The notes below the pieces were generated by a model. That model ran no database searches. It worked only from the letters and a program-made list of their open reading frames with translations, and was not told where the DNA came from. A DNA stretch of 64,000 nt, from the NCBI RefSeq assembly GCF_019075875.1, contig NZ_JAHOOZ010000001.1, forward strand, positions 4,278,001 to 4,342,000, in the 5' to 3' direction. The translations under genes were made by a program, and so were the position numbers. The stretch comes from Novosphingobium sp. G106 (GTDB lineage Bacteria > Pseudomonadota > Alphaproteobacteria > Sphingomonadales > Sphingomonadaceae). Positions 44,740 to 54,010 of the stretch are shown one piece after another (within the stretch, counting starts at the first letter, position 1; every line of letters begins with the position of its first letter).

Positions 44740-45755
44740 TCCGTTTTCGTCCCGTTCCCTTTACTCTGCTCGCGCACCCGATCATCCGCCTGTCCGAGCG
44801 CATCGCGTTCCTCGGGTGTCTCGGCAAGCGCCGCGTTGAGTTCGGCGCCCATCACCATCCCTAGTCCGACAAGCCAGAAAAAGAAAAGCGTGATCATCAC
44901 CCCGGCGAGGCTGCCGTAGGTCAGGTCGTAGGAAAAAAATCGCCTGAGGATACCGGGCAACACTACCGTCATCGTCACCCACCAGACCGTGACCAGCAGC
45001 GCGCCCGGCCATTTGGGATAGCGCCGGCTGCGATAGGCCGAAGGGGTCAGCGACAGGAACAGCGAATAGATCGACAGATAGAGCATCGCCGCGGGGATCA
45101 GCCGCGAGGTGGTCAAGGTCAGAGTCCAGTCGCCGAGCCGCGGAAACCACGAGGCGATCGCTTCCTGCGCAGCGCTGATCGCCACCTGGGCGAACAGCGA
45201 GATCAGCAGCAGGATGACGGCGCCCATGATGAAGGCGGTCGAAAACAGGCGGTAGCGCCAGAAGGCTGCCGTCGCGCGCGTGCCATAGGCGCGGCGCAGG
45301 ATGTCGCGGATCGTCTCGATCAGGCTCGAGACCGACCACAGGCCGACGATCCCGCCGAACCAGAGCAGCCAGCCGCTGCGCGCCTTGACCACGCTGAGCG
45401 CGACGGGTTCGAGCGCGCGGGCGACGACCGGCGGCGCGGCGGAGAGGAACGCGCGGATCGAGGCTTCCTGCTGCCCTGCCTCGCCCAGTGCCGTGAACAC
45501 GGCGGCGATGACGATGAAGAAGGGGAACAGCGCGAGGATCGCGGTATAGGCTAGGTTCCCGGCGTGGATGAAACCATCGGTGTAGGTCCCGACGATCACG
45601 CGCTTGGCTACGATGAAGAAGTGGCTGGCGGGCCCGAGATTGCGCTCGAACTGCTGCTGCAGAGCGTCGCGGTCCAAGAGCAGGGCCTTGCGCCGCCGCG
45701 CCTCGGGAGACTGATCATTGAGCCCGGCAGGCGTATCGATCGGGGCTTCCTGCAC
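44736..45755 (-). CDS. YihY/BrkB family inner membrane protein
   Basis: A 339-residue protein with six hydrophobic helices. Family marks include GNLAYTAILALFPFFIVIAAV at the first helix, the LFWRYR-like FWRYRLFSTAF, and the FRFFSYDLTYGSLAGVMITLFFFW-like end region. The charged N-terminus (about 50 residues) and C-terminus are cytoplasmic. The family (formerly called ribonuclease BN in error) is of unknown function. It overlaps fabI by 4 bp. Confidence 0.87.
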   Translation of the reverse strand: MQEAPIDTPAGLNDQSPEARRRKALLLDRDALQQQFERNLGPASHFFIVAKRVIVGTYTDGFIHAGNLAYTAILALFPFFIVIAAVFTALGEAGQQEASIRAFLSAAPPVVARALEPVALSVVKARSGWLLWFGGIVGLWSVSSLIETIRDILRRAYGTRATAAFWRYRLFSTAFIMGAVILLLISLFAQVAISAAQEAIASWFPRLGDWTLTLTTSRLIPAAMLYLSIYSLFLSLTPSAYRSRRYPKWPGALLVTVWWVTMTVVLPGILRRFFSYDLTYGSLAGVMITLFFFWLVGLGMVMGAELNAALAETPEERDALGQADDRVREQSKGNGTKTE

Positions 45756-45767
45756 GCGCGTGTCGGT

Positions 45768-46694
45768 TCAGACGCCGAGCCTGGCGCGCAGCGGCCGTTC
45801 GTCGCGCCAGCCTTCGAGGCGCCGGGCGAGGTCCTCGTCGCCTTCGGGCAGCACGATCTCGAGCGTGATCAGCTGGTCGCCGCGCGTGTTGTCCTTCCTG
45901 GTGAAGCCCTTGCCCTTGAGGCGCAGCGTCTTGCCCGAGCTGGTGCCCGGCGCGATCGTCAGCATCACCGCCCCGTCGACCGTCGGCACCTTGACCTTTG
46001 CGCCGCCCACCGCCTCGTCAAGGCTGATGGGCAGGTCGAGGCGGATGTTGTCGCCGTCGCGCTTGTAGAACGGGTGCGGCTGGATTTCGATCGTCACCAG
46101 CGCGTCGCCGGCGCCGCCCGGACCGGGCTCGCCCTTGCCGCCGAGGCGCATCTGCGTGCCGTCCTCGACGCCCGCGGGGAGCTTGAGGTCGATCGTCTTG
46201 CCATCGCCTAGGGTGATCCGCTGCGAGGCGAGCGTGGCAGCGTCGGTCAACGTTACGCTGAGCCGGTACTGGACGTTGCTGCCGCGCGGCGCTGCGCGGC
46301 TGCGTCCGCCGCCGAAGCCGCCGCCCATTCCTCCGGGTCCACCGGCGCGCCCGCCGAAAATCCCGCCGAAGATGTCGCCGAGGTCGATGCCCTCGGACGA
46401 AAAGCCGCCGCCGCCGAAGCCCTGATGGCCGCCGCCGGGGCCGCCACCGCCGAAACCGTAGCCCATCGGATTGCCGTCGGCGTCGATCTCGCCGCGATCG
46501 AACTGGGCGCGCTTGTCCTTGTCGGACAGCAGGTCGTAGGCGCGCGTGACGTCGCTGAACCGCTCGGCCGCCTTCGGATTGTCCGAATTGCGGTCCGGAT
46601 GCAGTTCCTTTGCAAGCTTGCGGTAGGCGGACTTGATGTCCTTCTCGCTCGCGCCGCGCGATACGCCCAGGGTGGTATAGGGGTCTGCTGCCAT
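45768..46694 (-). CDS. DnaJ/CbpA-like J-domain co-chaperone
   Basis: A 308-residue type II J-protein. The J domain (about 4-68) includes the HPD motif in KELHPDRNSD; a Gly/Phe-rich region (about 78-125) and C-terminal beta domains (about 130-300) follow. The cysteine-rich zinc repeats of DnaJ are absent, so it is closer to CbpA. It should stimulate DnaK ATPase. It is divergent from pdxH and separated by a short gap. Confidence 0.9.
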   Translation of the reverse strand: MAADPYTTLGVSRGASEKDIKSAYRKLAKELHPDRNSDNPKAAERFSDVTRAYDLLSDKDKRAQFDRGEIDADGNPMGYGFGGGGPGGGHQGFGGGGFSSEGIDLGDIFGGIFGGRAGGPGGMGGGFGGGRSRAAPRGSNVQYRLSVTLTDAATLASQRITLGDGKTIDLKLPAGVEDGTQMRLGGKGEPGPGGAGDALVTIEIQPHPFYKRDGDNIRLDLPISLDEAVGGAKVKVPTVDGAVMLTIAPGTSSGKTLRLKGKGFTRKDNTRGDQLITLEIVLPEGDEDLARRLEGWRDERPLRARLGV

Positions 46695-46776
46695 CGCGCC
46701 TAACTAGGTGCGCAAGGTGGCGACGACAAGCCGCGCTTTCCTCCGGCGTTGTGCATCGCTATTTCGAAGGGCTCTT

Positions 46777-47412
46777 TTGGATCAGGAACTGCGCGTGGAA
46801 GCCGAACAATTCGCCGATACCATTCCCCATGGCGATCCGATCGCGCTGTTCGAAGCCTGGTATTCGGCGGCCCAGGCGAGCGAACCCGGCCTGCCTGATG
46901 CGATGGCGCTGGCGACGGCCACGGCGGACGGACGCCCTTCGGTGCGCATGGTCCTGCTCAAGGGCCACGGCCCGGGCGGTTTCCTGTTCTATACCAACAG
47001 CCATAGCCGCAAGGGCGACGAACTCCTCGCCAATCCCCACGCTGCGCTGCTGTTTCATTGGAAATCGCAGCGCCGCCAGGTGCGGCTCGAAGGGCCACTG
47101 TCGCCCGTCGATGCGGCTACCGCGGACGCATACTTCGCCAGCCGCGCGCGCGATTCGCAGCTCGGCGCCGTAGCGTCGGACCAGTCGGCGCCGCTCGATT
47201 CCCGCGCGACCTTTCTGCAGCGCTTCGAGGAGGTCGAGGCCCGATTCGCCGACGGGCCGGTCGAACGGCCTGCACATTGGCTCGGTTACTGCCTGAAACC
47301 GCAGACCATCGAGTTCTGGCAGGACCGCCCCCACCGGCTGCACGAAAGGCGGCAGTTCACGCGTGTTTCCGATGAGGGAGGCGGCTGGACGAGCACGCTG
47401 CTCTATCCGTGA
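46777..47412 (+). CDS. pdxH: Pyridoxamine 5'-phosphate oxidase
   Basis: An FMN enzyme that oxidises pyridoxamine/pyridoxine phosphate to PLP. Motifs: [38 protein letters not shown], the RRQVRLEG block and the C-terminal [12 protein letters not shown] with conserved Arg/Asp. TTG 46777 (211 residues) follows AAGGG by 5 nt and matches family length; GTG 46708 would add 23 Arg-rich residues that do not look like PdxH. The stop overlaps the CDF gene start (GTGA). Confidence 0.9.
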   Translation: MDQELRVEAEQFADTIPHGDPIALFEAWYSAAQASEPGLPDAMALATATADGRPSVRMVLLKGHGPGGFLFYTNSHSRKGDELLANPHAALLFHWKSQRRQVRLEGPLSPVDAATADAYFASRARDSQLGAVASDQSAPLDSRATFLQRFEEVEARFADGPVERPAHWLGYCLKPQTIEFWQDRPHRLHERRQFTRVSDEGGGWTSTLLYP

Positions 47413-48353
47413 AAACTTCCGGCGCGACTTTCGCGGATCAGGGACGGCTCAACCGCAGTGCGGCCTATGCCAGCATCGCTGTGGCGCTGCTGCTCGTCGT
47501 GCTCAAAGGCTGGGCAGCATGGTCGACGGGTTCCACGGCGATGCTCGGCAGCCTGGCGGACACCGCGCTCGACCTGATCGCCAGTGTGGTCACGCTGGTC
47601 GGTGTCCGGGTGGCGGCGCAGCCCGACGATGCCAAGCACCGCTTCGGCCATGGCAAGGCCGAGGCGCTCTCGGCTATCTTCCAGGTGACGCTGATCTCGA
47701 TCTCGGCGCTCGGCCTCGCGGCGCGCGCGATCGAACAGTTCTTCGCAGGCGGCCGCACCGAAGCGGCGGGCGAGGGCATTGTCGTTTCTGTCGTGGCGAT
47801 GGTGGCAACCGCGGCCCTCCTGGCCTGGCAGCGGCACGTGATCCGTCGGACCAATAGCCTCGCCATCGCCACCGACCATGTCCACTACCAGTCGGACCTA
47901 CTGCTCAACCTCGCGGTGATCGCGGCGCTGGCGCTCGATCAATATGGCGGGATTGCCGGCTCCGACCCCCTGCTGGGTCTCGCCATTGCGGCCTGGCTCG
48001 GCTGGGGCGCCTGGGGTGCGTCGCAGCGGGCGATCGACCAGCTGATGGACAAGGAGTGGCCGCAGGAGAAGAAGGACCGCTTCATCGAACTGCTCGCGCG
48101 CCATCCCGAGCTCAAGGGCGTGCATGATTTGCGCACGCGCACCGCGGGCAACCGCGATTTCGTCCAGTTCCACGTCTGGGTCGATCCGGCGATGTCACTG
48201 GGCAAGGCGCACCGCATCATGGACGAGATCGAAGCGCGGCTGGCGGTCGAATTTCCCGATACCGAGATCCTGATCCACCCCGAGCCCGAGGGGCTGATGG
48301 ACCAGGAAGGCCTGCAGGCCGAGGAAGTGCTGCCCGTGGAGACCCGCCCATGA
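47409..48353 (+). CDS. Cation diffusion facilitator family transporter
   Basis: A 314-residue metal-proton antiporter. Six transmembrane helices occupy about residues 15-210; the metal sites are SLADTALDL in helix 2 and the helix 5 block [14 protein letters not shown], with the [11 protein letters not shown] loop between. The C-terminal cytoplasmic domain (about 215-300) contains [18 protein letters not shown]. It resembles FieF-type zinc/iron exporters, with two Asp positions plus His. Start is GTG 47409 overlapping the pdxH stop. Confidence 0.92.
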   Translation: MKTSGATFADQGRLNRSAAYASIAVALLLVVLKGWAAWSTGSTAMLGSLADTALDLIASVVTLVGVRVAAQPDDAKHRFGHGKAEALSAIFQVTLISISALGLAARAIEQFFAGGRTEAAGEGIVVSVVAMVATAALLAWQRHVIRRTNSLAIATDHVHYQSDLLLNLAVIAALALDQYGGIAGSDPLLGLAIAAWLGWGAWGASQRAIDQLMDKEWPQEKKDRFIELLARHPELKGVHDLRTRTAGNRDFVQFHVWVDPAMSLGKAHRIMDEIEARLAVEFPDTEILIHPEPEGLMDQEGLQAEEVLPVETRP

Positions 48354-49147
48354 CGACGTCCATTCCCTACTGGCATGTCGATGCCTTCACCGACCGGCCG
48401 TTTGCTGGAAACCAGGCGGCGGTGATGCAACTGGCAGAGCGGCTCGACGACGCCGTGCTGCAGGCAATCGCCACCGAGCACCTCTTCGCCGACACCGCCT
48501 TCCTCGTTCCCGATGCGAGCAGCGTGGCCGATTGGGAGCTGTGCTGGTTCACGCCGACGGTGGAGGTCAAGCTCTGCGGCCATGCCACGCTGGCCTCGGG
48601 CCATGTCCTGCTGACTCTTGCGCCGGAACGCGACGCGGTGCGGTTCAGGACGCGCCATGCGGGCGTGCTCGAGGTGCGGCGGTTGGGTCAGGGCTACGAG
48701 CTCGCGCTGCCCGCGATCGCCACTGCGCCCGGCTCGTTTCCCGAGGCGGTTATGGCGCTGGGCGCGGAGCCTCGCGAAATCTGGCGCTCTCCCGCCGGCT
48801 ACACCCTTCTCGTGTTCGACGGCGAAGATCAGATCCGGGCACTGCGGCCCGACCTGCGCATGCTCGCCCGATTGGGCGACGAGCAGTTCATTGCCACCGC
48901 CCCGGGGCGGGAGACGGACGTCGTGAGCCGCGTCTTCGTGCCGGGGGGTGGAATCGACGAGGACAGCGTCACCGGATCGGCCCATGCCGCGTTGACGCCG
49001 TTCTGGACGCAGAGGCTGGGACGCAAGAGCTTCACCGCCTACCAGGCCTCGAAGCGCGGCGGGCGGGTTTCGTGCCGCCTCGACGGGAAGCACGTCTGGC
49101 TCGGCGGCGACTGCGTTACCGTCGTCGAGGGTACGTTCTTCCTCTAG
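48350..49147 (+). CDS. PhzF family isomerase-like protein
   Basis: A 265-residue protein of the PhzF/diaminopimelate-epimerase fold. It begins WHVDAFTDRPFAGNQAAVM and has the expected LCGHATLASGHVL block and EDSVTGSAHAAL near the C-terminus. PhzF isomerises a phenazine precursor, but most genomic homologues lie outside phenazine clusters and have unknown substrates; no phenazine genes are here. Start overlaps the CDF stop (ATGA). A six-G tract at 48943-48948 stays in frame. Confidence 0.88.
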   Translation: MTTSIPYWHVDAFTDRPFAGNQAAVMQLAERLDDAVLQAIATEHLFADTAFLVPDASSVADWELCWFTPTVEVKLCGHATLASGHVLLTLAPERDAVRFRTRHAGVLEVRRLGQGYELALPAIATAPGSFPEAVMALGAEPREIWRSPAGYTLLVFDGEDQIRALRPDLRMLARLGDEQFIATAPGRETDVVSRVFVPGGGIDEDSVTGSAHAALTPFWTQRLGRKSFTAYQASKRGGRVSCRLDGKHVWLGGDCVTVVEGTFFL

Positions 49148-50268
49148 GCCTTCGGGAACAGCGCGACGATATCGGCCAGTCGCCGGCGCAGTTCGGCGCG
49201 ATGTTCGCCGTCGGTCTTGCCGAGGCGGACCAGGGTCAGCTTCTGGTCCGGCGAGACGATGACATATTGGCCGAGGTGGCCGACGCAGGCGAAGGCGCTT
49301 TGCGGGGCGCGGTCGGGGAACAGCATGTCGCCGTCGGCCTTGGTCGGGCGGTTGAGCCAGAGCTGGGCGCCATAGGCGGGATTGCGCGGGCTCGGTGATG
49401 TCATGAAGTCGACCCAGCCGCGCGGGACGAGCTGCGCGCCGCGGACCGCGCCGCCGTTGCGCAGGAATTCGCCGAACTTGCCCCAGTCGCGCGCCGTGGC
49501 ATGCATCATGCTCGAGCCGATCAGCGTTCCTGCCGCGTCGAACTCGACCACGGCCGATTTCATGCCCACCGGATCGAGCAGCCGCGTGTGCAGATAGTCG
49601 CGCACCGCCTGGCGGCGGAACCCGGGGTCGGGGTTGTCGGTCAGCGCGCGCGCAGCGATATCGGCAAGGATCACCGTAGTGGCCGAGGAATATTCGAAGG
49701 TTCGCCCGGGGTCGGCCTCGAGCGGCTGGGCCTCGGCATAGGCGGCCATGTCGTCTCGTCCATCGAGGAACAGCATCCGCACCTCGTCGGAATCGTAGAC
49801 CGGCGAACTCGCCTCGCGATGCCGCAGGCCCGAACGCATCTGCAGCAGCTGACGCAAGGTGATCTCACCGCGCGGGTCGCCCGATCGCTGCCAGGCGGGC
49901 ACCGGTGCGGTCTCGTTGAGCCGCAGGCGGCCGTCGGCCACCAACTGCCCGATCATCACACCGGTGATCGTCTTCGACATCGACCAGCCGATCAGCCGGC
50001 TGCTGGGCCCATAGCCCTCGCCATAGCGCTCGGCGACGATGCGGCCGCCAGACATCACCAGCAGTGCGCGGGTCTCGCCGGCCTGGCCATCGGCGAAGAG
50101 ATCGTCGATCGCGCGCGCCAGTTGCTCGCGCGGCACCCCGGGCTCGGTCGTGACCGCAGATAGCGCCGCGGGCGCCAGCGGTGGAGGGCCTTTATCCCCG
50201 CCGCCGCATCCCGCCAGGGCTGGCAGCGCGAGCAGCGGCAGGATAAGGGGCAGGCGGCGCGTCGGCAT
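49144..50268 (-). CDS. Serine hydrolase lipoprotein (class C beta-lactamase/penicillin-binding fold)
   Basis: A 374-residue protein with a lipoprotein signal (LLALPALAGCG) and the beta-lactamase-related serine hydrolase fold. The nucleophile is in GWSMSKTITG (S-x-x-K), the tyrosine motif is EYSSAT, and the third motif lies around HLGQYVIV (HxG). The family includes esterases, D-amino acid peptidases and 6-aminohexanoate-dimer hydrolases; the substrate is unknown. ATG 50268 is preferred because the lipobox follows at the right distance; ATG 50331 would extend the N-terminus by 21 residues. It overlaps the PhzF stop convergently. Confidence 0.85.
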   Translation of the reverse strand: MPTRRLPLILPLLALPALAGCGGGDKGPPPLAPAALSAVTTEPGVPREQLARAIDDLFADGQAGETRALLVMSGGRIVAERYGEGYGPSSRLIGWSMSKTITGVMIGQLVADGRLRLNETAPVPAWQRSGDPRGEITLRQLLQMRSGLRHREASSPVYDSDEVRMLFLDGRDDMAAYAEAQPLEADPGRTFEYSSATTVILADIAARALTDNPDPGFRRQAVRDYLHTRLLDPVGMKSAVVEFDAAGTLIGSSMMHATARDWGKFGEFLRNGGAVRGAQLVPRGWVDFMTSPSPRNPAYGAQLWLNRPTKADGDMLFPDRAPQSAFACVGHLGQYVIVSPDQKLTLVRLGKTDGEHRAELRRRLADIVALFPKA

Positions 50269-50300
50269 GGCGTGCGGTCCATGCGACAAACCGGGTTCCA

Positions 50301-50651
50301 ATGGCAACAGCACAGCCGATAGCTTCATCATCTGCCCGGCGCAAAAGGCGCCGGCTGTGGTTGATTCCTGTGGTTATCCTAGGCGGGGCGGTCGCTTGGT
50401 TCTGGCACCCCCTGCATTCCTATGCGGTGACGGGCGCTTCCTATGGCGCGCGGGTCGGCTGTTCGTGCCGCTTCGTCGAAGGACGTGCGCTCGGCGACTG
50501 CCGCAAGGATTTCGAGGCGGGCATGGCGCTGGTGCGCCTGAGCGAAGATGAGACGGCGAAGAGCGTCACGGCGAGCTTCCCGCTGCTTTCCCGCCAGACA
50601 GCGACCTTCCGCGAAGGCGAGGGCTGCGTGCTGGAGCGGTGGGAGAACTAA
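50301..50651 (+). CDS. Small membrane-anchored protein of unknown function
   Basis: A 116-residue protein with a basic N-terminus (RRKRRR), one transmembrane segment (about 19-38), and a short extracytoplasmic part with four cysteines including VGCSCRF and DCRKDF. The family is not recognised. It is divergent from the serine hydrolase (its start lies about 32 bp upstream of ATG 50268, overlapping the alternative start) and overlaps the convergent mnmA stop by 4 bp. Confidence 0.65.
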   Translation: MATAQPIASSSARRKRRRLWLIPVVILGGAVAWFWHPLHSYAVTGASYGARVGCSCRFVEGRALGDCRKDFEAGMALVRLSEDETAKSVTASFPLLSRQTATFREGEGCVLERWEN

Positions 50652-51796
50652 GCGGCTTCGGTCGAATCGATCCAGCCGCCGCCGACTACGCGGTCACCCG
50701 CATAGATCACCGCCGCCTGTCCCGGGGCGACGCCGTATTCGGGGCTGGCGAAACGGATCGTGGCATCGGCACTATCGCCTAGCGGCCCTTCCAGACTGAT
50801 CGGCACGGGCTTCGCCAGCGAACGGACCTTGGCGGTCAGGTGCGTGTCGGGCAGCGGCCCGATGCGGTTGGTCTCGACGATCCGCGCCGATCCGACCGCC
50901 AGCAGATGCCGCGGCCCCACGAGCACCCGGCGGCCAGGCGCATCGATTCCGGTGACGTAGAGCGGTTCGGGCTGGCCGCCGATCTCGAGCCCGCGGCGCT
51001 GCCCCACCGTATAGTGGATCACGCCGCGATGCTCGCCGAGCACCTCGCCGCTGGTCGCGTGGACGATCTCGCCCGGTGCGGCACCTTCGGGGCGGACCTT
51101 GCGTACCACCGCGGCATAGTCGCCTTCGGGAACGAAGCAGATATCCTGGCTGTCGGGCTTGGCCGCGACCCTGAGGCCGGCGGCTTCGGCGATCCGGCGC
51201 ACCTCGCTCTTGGGCAATCCTCCCAAGGGGAAGCGCAGGTAATCGAGCTGCGCCTCGGTGGTCGCGTAGAGGAAATAGCTCTGGTCGCGGGCGGGATCGG
51301 CGGCGCGATGCAGCTCCGGGCCCGCGGCGCCCAGCGTGCGGCGGACATAGTGGCCGGTCGCTAGGCAATCGGCGCCGAGCTCGCGCGCCATGGCGAAAAG
51401 GTCGGTGAACTTGGGCCCCATGTTGCAGCGGATGCAGGGAATCGGGGTGCGGCCGGCGAGGTAATCGTCGGCAAAGCGCTCGACGACCTCCTCGCGGAAG
51501 CGCGATTCGTGATCGAAGACATAGTGCGCGATCCCGAGTCTGTCGGCGACGGCGCGGGCGTCGCGGATATCGTCGCCGGCACAGCAGGCGCCCTTGCGGC
51601 CGGTGGCTGCACCGTGATCGTAAAGTTGCAGAGTCACGCCGATAACCTCTGCGCCGCTGGCGGCGGCTAGGGCGGCGACCACCGAGCTGTCCACTCCCCC
51701 AGACATGGCGACAACGATCCGCCGCTCCGTAAGCGGTTGCGGCAATTGGAAAAGCGCGGCGGCATCGAGGCCGGAAAGGGCAGCGTCGGCGGACAT
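50648..51796 (-). CDS. mnmA: tRNA-specific 2-thiouridylase MnmA
   Basis: The enzyme thiolates U34 of tRNAs for Lys, Glu and Gln. The PP-loop is [16 protein letters not shown]; the two catalytic cysteines are in IPCIRCN and DICFV; the ATP/tRNA contact GHYVRR and the TVGQRRGL block follow. The C-terminal beta domain ends near [16 protein letters not shown] 51796 gives 382 residues; ATG 51808 is four codons earlier. Confidence 0.96.
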   Translation of the reverse strand: MSADAALSGLDAAALFQLPQPLTERRIVVAMSGGVDSSVVAALAAASGAEVIGVTLQLYDHGAATGRKGACCAGDDIRDARAVADRLGIAHYVFDHESRFREEVVERFADDYLAGRTPIPCIRCNMGPKFTDLFAMARELGADCLATGHYVRRTLGAAGPELHRAADPARDQSYFLYATTEAQLDYLRFPLGGLPKSEVRRIAEAAGLRVAAKPDSQDICFVPEGDYAAVVRKVRPEGAAPGEIVHATSGEVLGEHRGVIHYTVGQRRGLEIGGQPEPLYVTGIDAPGRRVLVGPRHLLAVGSARIVETNRIGPLPDTHLTAKVRSLAKPVPISLEGPLGDSADATIRFASPEYGVAPGQAAVIYAGDRVVGGGWIDSTEAA

Positions 51797-51920
51797 CAGA
51801 GGTCCCATATAGGCGCGGTAGCGGCTTGGAAACAGGCGGTTGCGGCCAGTTAACTTAAGTCAATGTCAGGTAAAGCCCGCCTTTACCTCCCCTTGACCTC
51901 TGCGCGCTATAAGCTGGTCC

Positions 51921-52250
51921 ATGAAAATGAGCTTCGACCTCGAAACCCCGCTGGCGGCATCGTTCGCAATGGCGGCTGGAAACCATCCGGGCGAGACGTT
52001 CGACTGGTACGACCTGCGGGCCCGCATGGCAGCCGCCTATGCCACCCGCTGCGTGCTGGAACTTGAAAAAGCTCGCGAAACTCCGATTCCCATGGGCAGC
52101 TTCGACCGCGGATCCGCGCGCGTCATGGCGGTCTACGGCATGGGCCCCAGCGAAGGGTTAGAACGTATTAACCCAACTGGTTTAGCCAATGGCAATTCGG
52201 GGTGCGACAATAAGACGGTCGCTGCCAACGCAAACGTGGCAGGCGACTGA
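51921..52250 (+). CDS. Uncharacterised protein upstream of sciP
   Basis: A 109-residue protein: a folded-looking N-terminal half (FDWYDLRARMAAAYATRCVL is its most regular helix) followed by a Gly/Asn/Ala-rich tail that is probably disordered. I do not recognise it. It is 8 bp upstream of sciP on the same strand and could share its transcript. Within its 3' end, TTAG and TTAACC lie 6 nt apart near 52158-52173, which resembles but does not match the CtrA box spacing. Confidence 0.6.
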   Translation: MKMSFDLETPLAASFAMAAGNHPGETFDWYDLRARMAAAYATRCVLELEKARETPIPMGSFDRGSARVMAVYGMGPSEGLERINPTGLANGNSGCDNKTVAANANVAGD

Positions 52251-52258
52251 GGATAGAG

Positions 52259-52558
52259 ATGATCGAGAACCAGAAAATCCGTCCTGCGATGGTAATCGGG
52301 CCGCTCGGCGAACCGCTCTCCGTGGATTCGCTGCCGCCGCCGAGCACGACCCGTTGGGTCGTCCGTCGCAAGGCCGAAGTCGTGGCCGCCGTGAACGGCG
52401 GGCTGCTGACGATCGACGAAGTGTGCGAGCGTTATTCGCTCACGCTCGAGGAATTCGCCTCGTGGCAGCGCGCGGTCGACCGCTCGGGCATGCAGGGCCT
52501 GCGCGTCACGCGCATCCAGCACTATCGCGATCTCTACGAGCGTCAGCAGAAATACTGA
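52259..52558 (+). CDS. sciP: CtrA inhibitor SciP
   Basis: A 99-residue DUF1153 protein with a compact winged/helix-turn-helix core: RWVVRRKAEVVAAVNGGLL, then DEVCERYSLTLEEFASWQ and QHYRDLYERQ at the end. In Caulobacter, SciP binds the response regulator CtrA and blocks its activation of promoters late in the cell cycle. Presence here supports a CtrA-type cell cycle circuit. A probable terminator follows. Confidence 0.95.
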   Translation: MIENQKIRPAMVIGPLGEPLSVDSLPPPSTTRWVVRRKAEVVAAVNGGLLTIDEVCERYSLTLEEFASWQRAVDRSGMQGLRVTRIQHYRDLYERQQKY

Positions 52559-52567
52559 CCGTCTAAG

Positions 52568-52593
52568 GCGGCGGCGCAGCCCTGCGCCGCCGC
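52568..52593 (+). terminator. GC-rich hairpin after sciP
   Basis: An 11-bp perfect stem (52568-52578 and 52583-52593) with a 4-nt loop starts 9 bp after the sciP stop. No strong T-run follows, but the stem is very stable and correctly placed for transcription termination. Confidence 0.6.
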
Positions 52594-52703
52594 GATATTC
52601 TCTCCACAGCGCCGCTATTCTGCCGCTCGGCCCGCAAACGGCCGGATGACTGCGCATTGCCTCGCGGCGAGCGCAGGTCTATGTCGGAATGTGAATTATC
52701 CGC

Positions 52704-52735
52704 ACACCGCGGCATCACTACGATGTCCGCGGTGT
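52704..52735 (+). promoter_or_regulatory. Inverted repeat in the leader of the RND efflux operon
   Basis: ACACCGCGG (52704-52712) pairs with CCGCGGTGT (52727-52735) in a 9-bp stem, with further pairing inside, about 73 nt upstream of the adaptor start. It could be a repressor site (efflux operons are often controlled by TetR-type regulators) or a transcript leader hairpin. No regulator gene is adjacent. Confidence 0.35.
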
Positions 52736-52807
52736 TTCGGGTCAGGGTGTAAGGCAGGAAGCCGTCTCGCCGCCATTGGCGCTGCGGTTCCTTTCCGGGT
52801 GGAATCG

Positions 52808-54007
52808 ATGAACTACGATACCAAGATCGATGCGGCTAGCGGTGCGGAGGATTCCTCCTATAATCCGCTCGTCGCAGGCGATGCGGAAGATCGCGCGTCG
52901 AGCCGCCGGATGTGGATCATCGGCGCGGTTGCCGCCGTTCTGATGATCGGCCTGTGGTTCATGCTTCATCACAAAGGCGCCCCGACGCCCGAAACGTCGA
53001 CGATCGCCCAGGCGCCCGTCGTTACCGTGATCGCGCCCGGCCGCAGCACCGTTGCCGGCCAGATCACCGCAACGGGTACCTTGGGCGCACGGCGCGAGTT
53101 GCCCGTCGGTTCGGTCGGCGAAGGCGGCCAGGTCGTCGAAGTGCGCGTCGAACCCGGCCAGTGGGTCCGGCAGGGGCAGATACTCGCGGTTATCGACCGT
53201 TCGGTGCAGAGCCAGCAGGAAGCCGGCAGCGCCGCGCAGACCCGCGTCGCCCAGGCCGATGCCAGGCTCGCCCAGGCCAATCTCGACCGTGCGCTCAAGC
53301 TGGTCGAACGCGGTTTCATCTCCAAGGCCGACATCGACCGGCTGACCGCGACGCGCGACGCCGCCAATGCCCGCGTCGGTCTCGCCCGCGCGCAGCTCGG
53401 CGAGATGCAGGCGCGTGTTCGCCGGCTCAATATCGTGGCTCCGGCCGACGGCCTGCTGCTCGAACGCATGGTCGAGCCCGGCCAGGTCGTCGCGGGCGGC
53501 AACACCCCCCTGTTCCGTATCGCCAAGGGCGGTGAGATGGAGCTGCTTGCGCGGCTGACAGAGGATGACCTCGCGGCGATCTCGACGGGCGTGTCGGCCC
53601 AGGTCACACCCGCGGGTTCGGGCAAGAGTTTCACCGGCCAGGTCTGGCAGATCTCGCCGGTGATCGACCCGCAGACCCGCCAGGGAATCGCGCGCATCGC
53701 GCTTGCCTATGCGCCGGAACTCAGGCCCGGCGGCTTCGGCAATGCCACGATCGCCGCGGGCAGCGTCGTTGCGCCCTTGTTGCCCGAATCGGCGGTGCTG
53801 TCCGACAGCAAGGGCAGCTATGTCTTCATTGTCGAGAAGAACGGCAAGGTCGCGCGTCGCGACGTCAAGACCGGCGGCCTGAACGATCGCGGCATCATCG
53901 TGATCTCGGGCCTCTCCGGCGATGAACAAGTCGTCCAGCGCGCCGGCGCCTTCCTCTCGCCGGGCGAGACGGTGAAACCGAAGCTGTCCGCGCAGCCGAA
54001 GGGCTGA
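52808..54007 (+). CDS. RND efflux periplasmic adaptor subunit (membrane fusion protein)
   Basis: A 399-residue HlyD/AcrA-like adaptor: one N-terminal transmembrane segment (about 35-54), the lipoyl domain (GEGGQVVEVRVEPGQWVRQG and LNIVAPADGLLLERMV) around a helical hairpin, then beta-barrel and membrane-proximal domains. It joins the RND pump, encoded 3 bp downstream, to an outer membrane channel that is not in this operon. ATG 52808 is used. A six-C tract at 53505-53510 is in frame. Confidence 0.92.
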   Translation: MNYDTKIDAASGAEDSSYNPLVAGDAEDRASSRRMWIIGAVAAVLMIGLWFMLHHKGAPTPETSTIAQAPVVTVIAPGRSTVAGQITATGTLGARRELPVGSVGEGGQVVEVRVEPGQWVRQGQILAVIDRSVQSQQEAGSAAQTRVAQADARLAQANLDRALKLVERGFISKADIDRLTATRDAANARVGLARAQLGEMQARVRRLNIVAPADGLLLERMVEPGQVVAGGNTPLFRIAKGGEMELLARLTEDDLAAISTGVSAQVTPAGSGKSFTGQVWQISPVIDPQTRQGIARIALAYAPELRPGGFGNATIAAGSVVAPLLPESAVLSDSKGSYVFIVEKNGKVARRDVKTGGLNDRGIIVISGLSGDEQVVQRAGAFLSPGETVKPKLSAQPKG

Positions 54008-54010
54008 TCG

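Noticed and set aside
51893..51913. TTGACC and TATAAG before the gene upstream of sciP as a sigma-70 promoter
   Set aside because: The spacing is only 9 nt, too short for a functional promoter.
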